This document shows, in pieces, positions 38,737 to 50,500 of a stretch of 60,000 bases of DNA (position 1 is its first letter; each line of letters begins with the position of its first letter). The position numbers were made by a program, and so were the translations under genes. The notes beneath the pieces are model-generated. The model was not told the origin of the DNA. It ran no database searches and saw only the letters and a program-made list of their open reading frames with translations. Origin of the DNA: Tubulanus polymorphus (Eukaryota > Nemertea > Palaeonemertea > Tubulaniformes > Tubulanidae); assembly GCF_964204645.1 (NCBI RefSeq), contig NC_134028.1, positions 1,614,001-1,674,000 of the forward strand, given 5' to 3'.

Positions 38737-39986
38737 TAGTGTTTCTGCATTGTTCACCTGATATAAATTGTTTTTCAGATTTTTCAGATTTTGATTATAC
38801 ATCTTTAAGAAAGTGAACATTTGTTTGGGATGAAATAATAACCTCTCACTTTCTAATGAACATAAAAATGTGATTGACACGGTAGGTTTTAGGACCACCT
38901 CCCTGGTCCAGCTGAATCAAACTACAGATTTGGGTTTGAAACTGCTTAGCGAGGGTCGGGAGGTTTACAATTCGACTTACCAATGAAAGTGCATCGGCAG
39001 TTTGATAACCATGCGGAGAGTAGACAGGAAAATATCCCTACAAAGAATCAAACATAAAAACAACATAAACACAACACTGAATTTTTACAACAAATATGAG
39101 TAGTGAGTGCAGCGTCATATCGAACCTCGCAGCCCAGTTTAACAAAGAAGTCTATCCCTTATTTCCTTTGTAATTTAGTTGAAATTTAATCGATTGAAAA
39201 GTGTCGAGTTTTTTATTGTACTTCTTTGTGAAACTGGACTCTGTGGTAGCTGTGTGCAAGGTGAATGTGATCATACTAAAAGAAAAGAATGATGACAAAA
39301 GCGTTATTACAATGTCGGTATATATAATCCCGCTGTCAATATATATATATATATTACTACTCGACGACCTTGGTAGTATCAGAATTTGACACCTCAAATA
39401 GTAGGATCTAATTGACGATGAAATCAAAACCATTCTGATTTTTAAAATTTCTCAACATTTTTAGTAGTTATCGAGCTTTCAAAAAGAGAGTAGCAACTAC
39501 TCTCAAATAGCAGTAGTTAGGTACGTTCTCTGTGATGAGAATTTCTCTCTGATTATCGTAAAAAATCTAGCCCTAGATCTATACCGAGGAAAAAACTCAG
39601 CACGGTTCATAGATATTGTGCGTAATGTAGCCCAAATCTCAGCTCTGCAACTAAAGGTTAATTTTTACGGCACCTCGTCGGTTGTCGGTGGCAGTGAGTG
39701 AGTATAGAAACGATCGCACAGCCATATATTCAGCACTGAATTAACCTGAGTTATTACCAAGGATACCATCAATAATAATAACATTCATTTATTCCACAAA
39801 TGAAAATCGTCTATGATCACATCACATCAGATCGGCTGCTGTGGTTTTTATAGATAAATCACAGCAACGGGGAGACCACTCTTCATTTTCATTCCACACT
39901 GAATCGGGTCAAATAGATTAGACAGGAACTCAACTCAGTTGATCTTCATTCAAACCCACTATGAAAAACGATAAATTCCTGGACCC

Positions 39987-40127
39987 GGTTTCATAGACCA
40001 AGTATCTAAGTTATCCCTAGGGATAACATCCCTATCCCTACCCGGATGACAACCAACGTACCATGGTTATAACAGACAAATTTCAAAATGTTCCCAGGGA
40101 CTATTTTTCTTCCACATCTATGAAACC
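39987..40127. mobile_element. Possible MITE with GGTTTCATAGA ends
   Basis: GGTTTCATAGA at 39987-39997 and its complement TCTATGAAACC at 40117-40127 enclose 119 bp. Near the left end is the perfect 18-bp palindrome GTTATCCCTAGGGATAAC (40010-40027). No clear target duplication is visible. Confidence 0.45.
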
Positions 40128-41339
40128 CAGCCGTTAAATCAATTTCACAACTGTAAAATTGGTCCTCGATTCCATAGCTGTTTGATCTCAGAAAACTTGT
40201 TCCCAAAATCATGTTTCCCATTTCTCGTAAACGCACACGACGCAGGGAAACGCTCGGAAACATGTTTCTGTTTCCTGTTTCCATGTTTCCCTATGTCGTG
40301 TGTGTAGGGCTTTAGGGGTTCAAATCAATGAAAACTGTAACCCTGAGTTGAAACATACTCGAACTCGGTTATTCCCTGGAAGGAAAAAATCCTCCATTAC
40401 AGTTTGGAGTGCGAAAAAATGAGTCGTGATATAAGCCGAACCCCGAATCCCGTTAACAAGATAATCCGTGCTAGTAAGTCCGATTGTCGATGAGATTAAA
40501 AAACAAACTCACTAGAACGGCTTAATCATAGGTGTCCAGGTTTTATCACATTTAGCAGACTTCCAATCAGAATCAAGAACCAATAATATCGCAACGAACT
40601 GATTTATCAAATCTATTCAGAGTCGGGTAGATCGATCAATATACTACTAACTAAACAGCAGAAATAATACTCCGACGAAAATAACCGACTAACTGATCTA
40701 GTCAAAACCATTAAGGAAAAGACATCATCTACAATTACAGCGATTGGTCAGTTACAGCCAGTTACAGCGACAAATAAACTTCCCTAACTCTTTCACTGAC
40801 CTATAAACTATAACTTCTATAACATCCTGTGACTGTGGACAGTTTGAGAAGAGAAATTGCATAAATGAAATGACATTATGATCTGATATAGGCCAAACCA
40901 ATAAAATAGATGAAGTCAGGCCACAGAAAAAAGTTAGCAGTTGGGAGAAAAGAGAAAGTTTTGTTCGAACCCGATAACAGTTCAGCTTGATCAAATTGAC
41001 GGTTTGATGCCGGCTAACAAATACTAATACTAGTCACTGGTCCTTCACACCTAAATGAGCTGATTATGAAACTAATCTTCAGATAGTACAGGTTACAACA
41101 AACAATGAACTATCGAAGAATTGGTATTAATTGAATAATCAGTTCACTGGACTTAGACCGAGGGGATCGGCAAATTGGTCAGCGAGCCAAGCTTGAGGTC
41201 AGAGAAAGCACATGTAGTATGGTCAGTTGCACATCGCGACTGAGACCTTCGCGCACACACATGGTCAAGCCACTGCCACTAAAACCTTGCAGGTTTTTGA
41301 ACCCGATGGCATTGTGAGACTGTTTGTTATGACAGGGAC

Positions 41340-41548
41340 ACCGCAATTTGGCCTGTGCCAGATAAGGCCCTAACTAACCGTATGCACTAGATCGTACATA
41401 ACATCGGACCAGGCCCATCCCAAATTTGAGTAAATTAACTGCTTGTTAATTGCAACTGATTGTGATTCACCTCAATTGTCACAGCACCGTTTAGTATTAA
41501 GTGAGGTGAACTTCTTACTGACCCATGCCAAAATCTTCTCCATACGAT
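41340..41548. repeat. Dispersed GACCCG/GGTC repeat, copy 4
   Basis: It contains CATCGGACCAGGCCCATCCC, AAATTTGAGTAAAT and CCAAAATCTTCTCCATACGA. The centre holds CTCACCTCAATTGTCACAGCA-like sequence also seen near 37465. Confidence 0.45.
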
Positions 41549-41905
41549 CGTGGCTCTTGACTTAACACAATATGGACCCATTCTGCTTTGTAAAGCGATC
41601 AGATTTCCTCACATATACAAGTATATTCTAGTAGTAATCATCGAATAAATGAAAATTCCAATTCTGATTGGCTACTAATCATATCAATGTTGGAATGGAA
41701 ACGCGATCTACTATAGCAGGGATTCGTAGTTAATCCGAAGATTCGAATCACTTTTCGAATTCCTGCGAGAGAGGACAAATCGCGAGGAAAGTATCGGGAT
41801 TCGAAAACGTCATAATCTAATTTCGTTTATCTACGGCAAGACATGACTTACATTTTAACACGACGACTAAGAGGACTAGGGCAGCACGAGAGGCAGTCAT
41901 CTCAC

Positions 41906-41968
41906 ATGTGTATGTGTGTGTGTGTGTGCGAGTGTGTGTGTGCGAGTGTGTGTGTGCGAGTGTGTTTA
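41906..41968 (+). repeat. (GT)n tract with GCGA interruptions
   Basis: TGTGTGTG runs interrupted three times by GCGAG. A shorter GT run is at 2868-2886. Confidence 0.95.
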
Positions 41969-42552
41969 ATGACGACAAATAATGAACGAAACCAAATAAA
42001 TCTCAATAACATGAAATTATCAGCAAAAACTAAAATACAGATGATAGTTGTAACTGGTGGTGCGCGAGTGCTCGATTTATTCCAGCGTAAAATCAACGTA
42101 ATGATGTCGTCAGATTGTGTTTAATGAAAATCTAACTGCACGCTTATTTTTCGGTTTAGTAAACGGTTTCTGCCGAGCGAAGTTAATTAAGTGACTTTGC
42201 CGGGTGAAATCAGCTTATAACTGGCTTACACGCAGATACGGCGACGATGCTCCCTAGAACTGTTCAAACCCGCAGTTCATCGTCGCCTTCCTCGTCGCCG
42301 TCCTCGTCGTCGTAAATTCGGTTTAAGTCAACTGAATTTTCGAAATGAAGAAACGTTCAAAAGAAAATACCGACGTCGCAGGAGTATAATCTCGCGCCGA
42401 CTTGACGGTTTTAAAATAATCAATTGATTAAACTTTTTTCTTTTCTTAAAGGGCAAATTCAGACAATAGACGAGACTGACTGATATAGAGAAGGGCAACT
42501 TATTACAAGCCAGATAGGTTACTTGGACAGCCGCGATCACGAGCGTTTTTGG

Positions 42553-42665
42553 TCCAGGTGGACTATTTACACAGACCAGGCCTGAGTCAAATTGGGTCGT
42601 GTCGCTTAGGCCAGACCAGAAACATCGGACCGAGCCTGAACCAAATTTCAGTACGGGTCATCCAA
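42553..42665. repeat. Dispersed GACCCG/GGTC repeat, copy 5
   Basis: It contains CAGACCAGGCCTGAGTCAAA, ATCGGACCGAGCCTGAACCA and CAGTACGGGTCATCC. A further fragment is at about 43722-43785 (GGGCCCGCATTTGACTCGGG). Confidence 0.5.
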
Positions 42666-43449
42666 AAACTCGACCGCAGATCCACCAGAAAACAGGCTTC
42701 AATCTTTCTTAATCAGGGCATTATCTAAGTGTCGACTATCCGAACCAATCGGTGGAGATTAAACGTCCCGGAAATCTAAGTTCCCTTCCACCAGACACGA
42801 GACACAGGTAACGATGAAAATATGTAAATGAACCCGCTACCGGTAATCCCGTCTTCAAATTTCATAAGATTTCACTCTGACAGTATCGGAGTCATTTCGA
42901 TACTTCGCGACTATTGCCGAGATGAGTCTACGATTGCATGACGACCTGTCAACTGATCGTTCATAATTTTCATCAGATTGAATTTATGTTCCGATGTTGA
43001 ATGTCATCGCCCGCGCTCTCGCGCGATCTTCTCATTTCCACCTGTCATTATTTTTAAGGGCTCGACGACGCGCGCGCCCGCGTTCTCACAATCTCACGTG
43101 TGTAATATTGAGAGAATCGCAAAGTCGTCCTCGTACAAATCCCGATACCGAAGCGCGTCCGGTTTTTATCCTTCCCTCGACGCCGCATCACACGGAATTT
43201 TAAAACCGATTCACGCCGATTCACGTCGATTCCAGGCGGTAAATTAATAGTATTTATTACCGATGACAGGTCAGGATATGCTCGTTTACGACTTGTGAAT
43301 CTTCACACTCGACGCGATTAACATCGTTAATACTTAATTCTGAAATTCTACCCCCTTTACCCGGAATCGTGCAAACCTCACGCCGGGGACAACAGTCAAA
43401 GACATCGCACATTGTTGATGAGTCACTCGGAACTGATGGTCAGCTCTTC

Positions 43450-43625
43450 CATAAGTCAAGAGACATTCTACAAACTGTTTTAGTAGAAAACTGAATGAAT
43501 TATTCAATTCAATCCATAGACATCGAAGGGGGTGTGGCAAGGGGTGCAAGTGTACCCTCTTTGTTCATTTTGGCACACTCGTTTTTCATAAGTCAAGATA
43601 CATTCTACAGACTATCTTAGTGTTT
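43450..43625 (+). repeat. 38-bp imperfect direct repeat pair
   Basis: The segments at 43450-43488 and 43587-43625 share CATAAGTCAAGA(G/T)ACATTC and TACA(A/G)ACT, spaced about 137 bp apart. Confidence 0.75.
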
Positions 43626-45117
43626 TAGATCAGTGTACGAGCAATTATCTCATTTAGATAATGGCTCGTAGGTTTAGTGTAGTATCAAGTGCGTGGTTTG
43701 CATGTGAACGCGTTCTGGCCACGGGCCCGCATTTGACTCGGGGCCTGATCCGGGCCAATTTTGCCCAGACCAAATCGGCTTACAAAACTATCCAGACAGT
43801 CAAACGGTAACTACAATCAGCAGCGTATTGAAATGTGACGTGTTGAGTCGACGAAAGTTTTTTTTTCGTGCATCAGTCGAATGTTGTCTACGCAGGAGAT
43901 TATAGAAGAACAATACACAAGCCGATACTGTTTTATAATAGCAAAACTGAGCAAAGCGAATAGCAAAACTGACAAAGAACAATCTTTTCATTTATACACA
44001 CACACCCCGAACACACAGATCTTTGTGATATGCTACAATGGTCATTATGAGCTATTGCCTAGCAACTCGTACTAATCCTGTAGTTTCTCTTTTCACTCAT
44101 TAATTAATGAAATGCAGAAAACGCAGTCGAGTATACAGAAGCTCTAGGAGAAGTTGTTTTCACCTCCTCGACGACGGTGGTGGTGGGCGCCGGTGCGGAG
44201 GGAGTCGCTCGAGCCCCCGATAGACAACATCCAGATCAAATCAGACACAAACATATTCCATTAGTGTATTAAAGAAGACCGCTAAATTCCGGCATCATAT
44301 ATATATATATATACACTTATAGAGCGAACACCCCGGTGAAAATATAATCACGGATAAGTCAGTGAACACTTTCCCAACTTGTCAACAGACCAAGGACGGA
44401 TCTAGACTTCTTTGAAAGGGGATGGACCTGAAGATTGGAATGAGCACTCAATTTGAGATTTGGCAATAGGAGGGCTGCAAGTGCTAAACATTGGTCGGGG
44501 TTCTGGTGGCCCTCCAACAGTTTGGGACATGAAAGGGCTTTTCCAGTCCTTATCACACCCTGTTTGGATTTTTGAAATTTCCTTTGCGAAGAAGAAATCT
44601 ATGCAAAATAATCACGAGATATGAAAAAAGTATCGTAACCCATTTTTTGTAAACGCAAGAAATACGAGTTCAAAATGCATTTTTACGGCTTATAAAATTG
44701 AATTATTCAAATATCTTCAAGCGAATTTCACAGTATAGATGAGATATACATATCGAGTATCACATACTTTAAATGGAGATACGACCGACCGACTTATCTT
44801 CTCAAATTTCATACGCAATGTTCTCGTATAAATTATAACATTAGCCGCCGCACGAAGAAAATCTGCTGCTTAAAGGTGTCATGAAAAATGTATCCGCGAC
44901 AATATTGATTCATTACAGAAAATCACAATTACGCATTTGTCGCATGAATATTTCATACGATGGCTAAGCGCAGAATGAAAAGAATAGTTAAGTTTTGTTT
45001 TTTCTAAGAGTCAGCTATCTGCTGACAGAAAGCACTTTGGTATTCAGTGAACACTTGTGACTAGCCATGCAGTCAATTCAAAAACTAGCGGATCATTCTT
45101 GACTTTCTCACTGTCAC

Positions 45118-45140
45118 GCTCTCTCTCTCTCTCTCTCTTT
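45118..45140 (+). repeat. (CT)n microsatellite
   Basis: A short CT dinucleotide tract. Similar tracts are at about 15923-15945 (CT) and 36490-36512 (GA). Confidence 0.9.
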
Positions 45141-45530
45141 CTACACTTTCTCAGCTTTGCCTCATGTGACAATCACTTATTCTCGAACAACGATAAACAG
45201 TACAGGATATATTTTTGCGTAGCGATGGTTTGTAAAACATATCGTGCGAAAGATCGAATCAAAGTTAGAAGGGAAAGCACACCTTTTCTATAAAGAGAGA
45301 TCTGAGCCTTGCCCTCTATACCTGATTCCACTATTTGATTTCAACTCAAAAGAGCTGAATCATTACTTTCAAATCTTAAGCACGCCACACATTACGCACT
45401 TTCTTCATGATTTGTTGACGATTTTCATTGCAGCAAATTTGCTATAATATCACCTAGCGCGCTGTGGGCCGACAAATGGTCGCTAGTGATGGGCTAGAAC
45501 GTATCGGCATCGAGCAAGATCTGCATTAAA

Positions 45531-45884
45531 TCTCACTAACTAGTCCAACCTCACTTACTGCTCTAACCTCACTGACTAGTCCAACCTCAGACTGCTCTAA
45601 CCTCACTGACTGCTCTAACCTCACTGACTGGTCCAACCACACTGACTGCTCTAACCTCACTGACTGGTCCAACCTCACTAACTAGTCCAACCTCACTTAC
45701 TGCTCTAACCTCACTGACTAGTCCAACCTCAGACTGCTCTAACCTCACTGACTGCTCTAACCTCACTGACTGCTCTAACCTCACTGACTGCTCTAACCTC
45801 ACTGACTGGTCCAACCTCACTAACTAGTCCAACCTCACTGACTGCTCTAACCTCACTGACCGGTCCGCCCTCGCTGACTGGTCG
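45531..45884 (+). repeat. 18-bp minisatellite, about 19 copies
   Basis: The unit is TCACTGACTGCTCTAACC, with TGGTCCAACC and TAGTCCAACC variants arranged in higher-order pairs. The minus-strand frames full of EVRAVSEVGLVSEVG are produced by this repeat. Confidence 0.95.
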
Positions 45885-46070
45885 AGTGAAATAAACAAAT
45901 AGTTTCATATTCGAAGGGCAGAATAATATATGGCTAACAAACTGAGAGCCGTGCAGGAAAATATCAAAGTGGTAAAGATCAAAGGCTACCGATATACACG
46001 CTATATGGGTTTCACAGCATGTCACAATATTGTTGTGCGATTCCTGACAACTTTTGCCTGAAAATGCCGT

Positions 46071-46094
46071 CGAACGAACGAACGAACGAACGAA
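46071..46094 (+). repeat. (CGAA)6 microsatellite
   Basis: Six perfect tetranucleotide copies. Confidence 0.9.
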
Positions 46095-47482
46095 GGCAGT
46101 CAAAAAGAACTGTAACCGATGAAAAATATCAAATCTTGATACATCACGAGGAAAACGACGAGATCAAAGCGAACCGTTCACTTCGACACCAGGCGAGCTG
46201 AAGAGCAACTAATTACTGATCGTGCACAGGTTTTCAGTAAATCTATGAACCTGCCAGTTAGACGACGACGAGACGGCGACGAGCCGCTGCTGCGGCTGCT
46301 GCTGCTGATTTCACGTCATTAGGAACACCTTTGTGCGGTGACCAGCCAAATGATAAACAAATTCATCAATACACACCTTAGTAAAAGCGGAAATTAATCT
46401 ACATAACCACCAGTTCTTATTGCTTAATGAGATGTTCAACTAAACGGTGTCTCTGAAAGTCGAGAGACTTTCTCGATATAAATCAATTTGTATCATTAAT
46501 CAGATCTCTCTCTTTCTATACGTGTAGTATGTAATCAACTCTCTCGTATTATTGCCCCAAAAAAAAAATGATACTCGACAAATCTCTTTTTCAAGCCTGT
46601 CTAAGGTCGAGGCGCATTTCATTTCCAGATTTGCGACGATTTCTGTACGTAATACATATATAAATATCTTATTACATTGAACACCGAAATCAATTTCCGT
46701 GTATATTAAAAAAGTATATATGTAATATATATATATATATATATATGATGTAAAATGCGTAATAGACTAGTAATTTATACCCAGTCGAGCAATTCGCGAA
46801 TGAAAAAAATCTTAACTCCAAAATGGAAGCAAACGTTCAAAATTAGCTCAGTCAAGAATCCGGCGGTTGACAATTATCTGAGTCGCCGCATTCCTCGACA
46901 TTCCGCGTAAACATCGACTCAGTAAAGTACACGGCTTAAGAAAAGTTTAAGTAAAACGTTCTACGGGACAATGAACGATGGTATAATAATAATAGAGGCA
47001 CATATGCCACGGCTATTAGTTTGCCAGCCAATCATTTATACTAGCAGGAAACGATTTACTCGAGCAGTAAGCAGGTAGCAATTAGGGAGCACAACACTGA
47101 CAAGGCTAAATAGCTGAAATGGGAGATAATTTCGCAAAATAAGCAGTAAGATTAGGCTTTTGCCACCATTGGGGGGATGATCGAGTCCGCGAGGTTTGAA
47201 TTATAGGTGCATCACAGCAATAAAACTGTCGCAGCTAAGCGCTCGGTGAAATTATGGTTGTCACAATATTTTACTCTCATTCGATCTAGCGTCGACTGAT
47301 CTCGTCGTCGTAACGCGGTTAGAAAAAATACCAGTCAGAAACGTCTTCTAAACATCTCCCGCGCAATCGGCGTTTCGATTTCTTAAAAATTCTAAAAAAT
47401 GTTTGCTTTTTATCTCACAACAAACGCAGGACAGGTGCGAGACGATTCCATATTTGAGAATTAAAGCGAAATTTGTACTCAC

Positions 47483-47580
47483 CAAACTTCCAACAGGAGT
47501 AGCACCATTTGTATATGGATATGAAGTAACAATATAGTTTGGCAGGGGACCAGGCCTGTCAACGGAAGGATCTGATTTAC
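47483..47580 (-). CDS. TCF/LEF: TCF/LEF coding exon 3 (GP..NYIVTSYPYTNG motif)
   Basis: This is a 98-bp exon with acceptor TTACAG and donor TTG|GTGAGT, entering in phase 1 and leaving in phase 0. It completes the split Gly codon, then encodes KSDPSVDRPGPLPNYIVTSY and PYTNGATPVGSL. This aligns with the conserved TCF stretch GPPYPGYPFIM...PYLPNGSLSPT of vertebrate TCF/LEF proteins, which lies just after the beta-catenin-binding region. With GT/AG sites and matching phases on both sides, this is a secure exon. Exon 4 follows only after a 46-kb intron. Confidence 0.92.
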
Positions 47581-50500
47581 CTGTAACAATAAAAACATAA
47601 CCAATGATTCATATAATCAACTCGAAGAGAAAGAGAAGGTATGGGAGAGAGAAGGAAGAGGCGGTTAGGGAAGACCTACGAGCACGGTTTAAAAAAAACT
47701 GAAAAAAACCTTCTCGCTATAGAAGCCCCACCCTGAAGACTATAAGAACATGATCTTAGTGTGATGATTAAAAGATTCAAAATCGCTGCTGAACGTAAAG
47801 GTTAAAGATGTTTTTTTTCTTCGCATTAATAGGAAATGAATTTTTTTTTTTTCAAAAAGTATAAGCTTTCACTTTCAGTTACGTTCAATTACTATACAGG
47901 AAAAGCAATTTCCATAGAAAACAGATTATCTAGATTGTAAGACATGAACTCATAGTCGTATTTCAGCTCGATCATTTCTGTTTTTAGACAGCTGATTCTG
48001 CCCGTTATCAGATGGAAAATCGGTCAGATCCGATCTGCGAGGGGTTCTTTTAGCGGAGGAGGCAAAATATAGAAGCGAAAAAAAAAAAACATCACCGGGT
48101 TCTAGTTTCAGAACGCTGAAACTAAAGAACCAATAATGCAGCTCCCGACACAGCCATCAACAATAGTGACGTGCTTGCAGTGTACCAACCGGTTTTTCAA
48201 TACATTTTCTAAATGAATGAATTTACCTGTCTAGCGCATGAGTCAATACAGTTAAGAGCTATGGCACAGATGAGCATATTGATTGCAAATGAACGACAAA
48301 ATCACAAACGCGGATGTTTCCACCATTGCGACAACATCGCGCGAGACCAAGCCAACTGTAATCATTATACCTCCAATATAGCAAGTCGACCCTATCGCTA
48401 TATTTCCGGTCAAGGTACGAGGCTCATTTTCGCCGCGATCAACTTCAAGATGTTACATTTCCATGCGATAAATGATATAAATTCTGCCTAAGTTGCAGAT
48501 AACGATAATCCTATTTTTCACCATCAGGGTTCGTACAGATCAATCATTCTTGGGTGTAAGGAGTTTTTAAGGAGAAAATTTCAGAGCCAGAGCCTAAATC
48601 ACTTTTATATCCAATTAGACTACTCCTAAATCGGTACTGTTTATCTCGGTAAACCATCAAATTCAGTGGTTTTGTAAGACAATTTCTATCGCTAACACGA
48701 CAAAAAAAAAAACGTTTCTAATTTGGTAACCGCCTAATTGGGGTAAAACCAAATCCAAGTCCAAACTGCATCGATTTATTGATAGCCTGGTTCACTGTAC
48801 AAACTAAACAAAACATTTCTAATTGCATATTTCTCAAAATTGAAAAATTTTCTAGCATCTTGCTCAGATAAAAGGAGTTCTAAGCACCTTATAAAAGCAT
48901 TTTCTGTATTTGAAAGGAGGTTTTAAGGAATGAAGGAGTTGTAGGGACCTTGCAAGTGTTCTACTGTTGATATAAGCATCTAATACAGTTTTATCAAAAA
49001 GTCATAATTAATACGACGAAAGGAATTCATTGATCGAACGAACGGTAGTTTAAAAACGTAGTCGGTGTTTGTCCTGCGGCACAATTTACAGGTTCGCTAT
49101 ATCAACGAGGAGAATTCTTTCTCGTAGATGATTAAGGTGGACATTCCAGCTACATTAGTCAACAAACTCAATATAAAGTTCAATGGGAGGAAATAGTCAC
49201 AACAGAATTGTCATCGATTATCTGAACCGAAAAACAAGTTAACATGGACGATGGCAACCTGAACAGACCGACATCAAAACATCCACGTGAGACATCTAAA
49301 GAACAGTTGACAGTTTCAAAAATGTCTCATAGCCTTCATTTTATCCTAAAGAATCATGTATGTCGAGACGATACACGGAAGGTCGCAGCTCTTCAAAAAA
49401 AAAAAATGTCGAATATTTCATGCAGATTGCGTGAATCATGGGCCCTGAATATGAGTTACATGCCTAATTGTGTCAGTCACAATTCAAATCTGTGGTTATT
49501 ATCGAAACTACCGCAAAATGACCATCCGGGGGTCATTATCATCACAGAATGATTGACCAATATCATATAGACCTATTATTTATGTATCGGGCCTAATTTC
49601 GCAAATGTTGGATTTTCTACTGCCAAAAGTACAAAATAGTTCAACAAAGTTACACGTTATGATACGAAATTTCCCTAGCCATATGTGAATGAAATGTCAG
49701 TTTACTGGCACATGTTCTAACTGAAAGTTAGCGAACTCAGACCAGACGTGGCAACAGCTTTACTTGCGGGTTTATAAGTCATTTCGGTACAAAATCAACG
49801 CACATGTTCAACTAATCGATGATACAACACTGATGACCGTTCGACCGATGGTCTTAACTTGCCATGTAGAACAGTTATAACGACAGTTTTAACTGTGTGG
49901 CCACGCAGGTCAGACCCCTGTGTAGATATGTCCCTGTTGAGTGAGGATAGGACTCAGCGTGAAGCCCGCTGAATACTTAAACCGTACGCATTAAGTTGAA
50001 TATGATGAAGTTTTGTGATGTACAGAAACATCTGTATGTAAATAACTGATGAAGATTGAGTAGAGACATTTCCCTCAATACAGAGAACTAATTTGTAAAA
50101 CATCACAGGCATGAAAAAATCAATCGGCTTGCATGCCACCGAAATCTACTTCTCAAACTCTTTTAAAAAACAACCAAATTCCTGCAAATAATTTGATGAA
50201 TCTGGTGGATTTTAAAAACTGTGAAATCCGAAGAATTCTATGAAAGGCTATTCGCAGATTCTTCCCGGAGGCAGGTTGAACGGAATATAAACAAGAAATA
50301 CCAACAACAAACAATTCTAAAAGGAACTAACACAGACTAGTCCGAGAGTAGTCGTCTGTTTATAAACAATATTTGTCGATGTTTTACGAAGGTCATAAAT
50401 CGTGCGTGCCCTTAAAACCATAAAATCGATTGTTAATAATTGTATCGACGTTCGAAGCCTGTAATGACCATAAAAGTATGTAGCGTTCAAAAAAAACTAT

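Larger units (their letters stand above)
45258..46170. promoter_or_regulatory. Second intronic group of TCF-type motifs
   Basis: Four cores lie at 45258-45264, 45963-45969, 45977-45985 (GATCAAAGG, full consensus) and 46162-46170. The middle two are 14 bp apart. They flank the 18-bp minisatellite at 45531-45884. The group lies 1.3-2.2 kb downstream of exon 3. Confidence 0.3.
1453..47482 (-). other. TCF/LEF intron 3, about 46 kb
   Basis: This is a single large intron between the exon 3 donor GTGAGT (47482) and the exon 4 acceptor CAG (1453). I found no recognisable exon, tRNA, rRNA or known microRNA in it. The open frames of 60-120 codons on both strands lack recognisable motifs and often overlap in several frames. 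It holds the repeats and mobile elements listed separately and, at 8.2-19.8 kb and 45.2-46.2 kb, dense TCF-type binding motifs. Stretches not otherwise listed (for example 2540-8200, 9760-11240, 26720-27230, 29780-33600, 46180-47480) are AT-rich intron in which I see nothing specific. Confidence 0.85.

Noticed and set aside
40010-40027. 18-bp palindrome containing TAGGGATAAC, reminiscent of the I-SceI homing endonuclease site
   Set aside because: Only the first 10 bases agree; it is a simple palindrome within a possible MITE.
42246-42314. Short Ser-rich plus-strand frame and its acidic minus-strand mirror (DDEDGDEEGDDE)
   Set aside because: Built from CGTCGT-type simple repeats; no splice sites or family support.
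44160-44230. GC-rich patch that could be read as a TCF exon on the minus strand
   Set aside because: No phase-compatible acceptor and donor and no TCF similarity. The exon 3 to exon 4 junction is complete without it.
45587-46103. Minus-strand frames with repeated SEVGLVSEVRAV
   Set aside because: Produced by the 18-bp minisatellite, whose length is a multiple of three and keeps any frame open.
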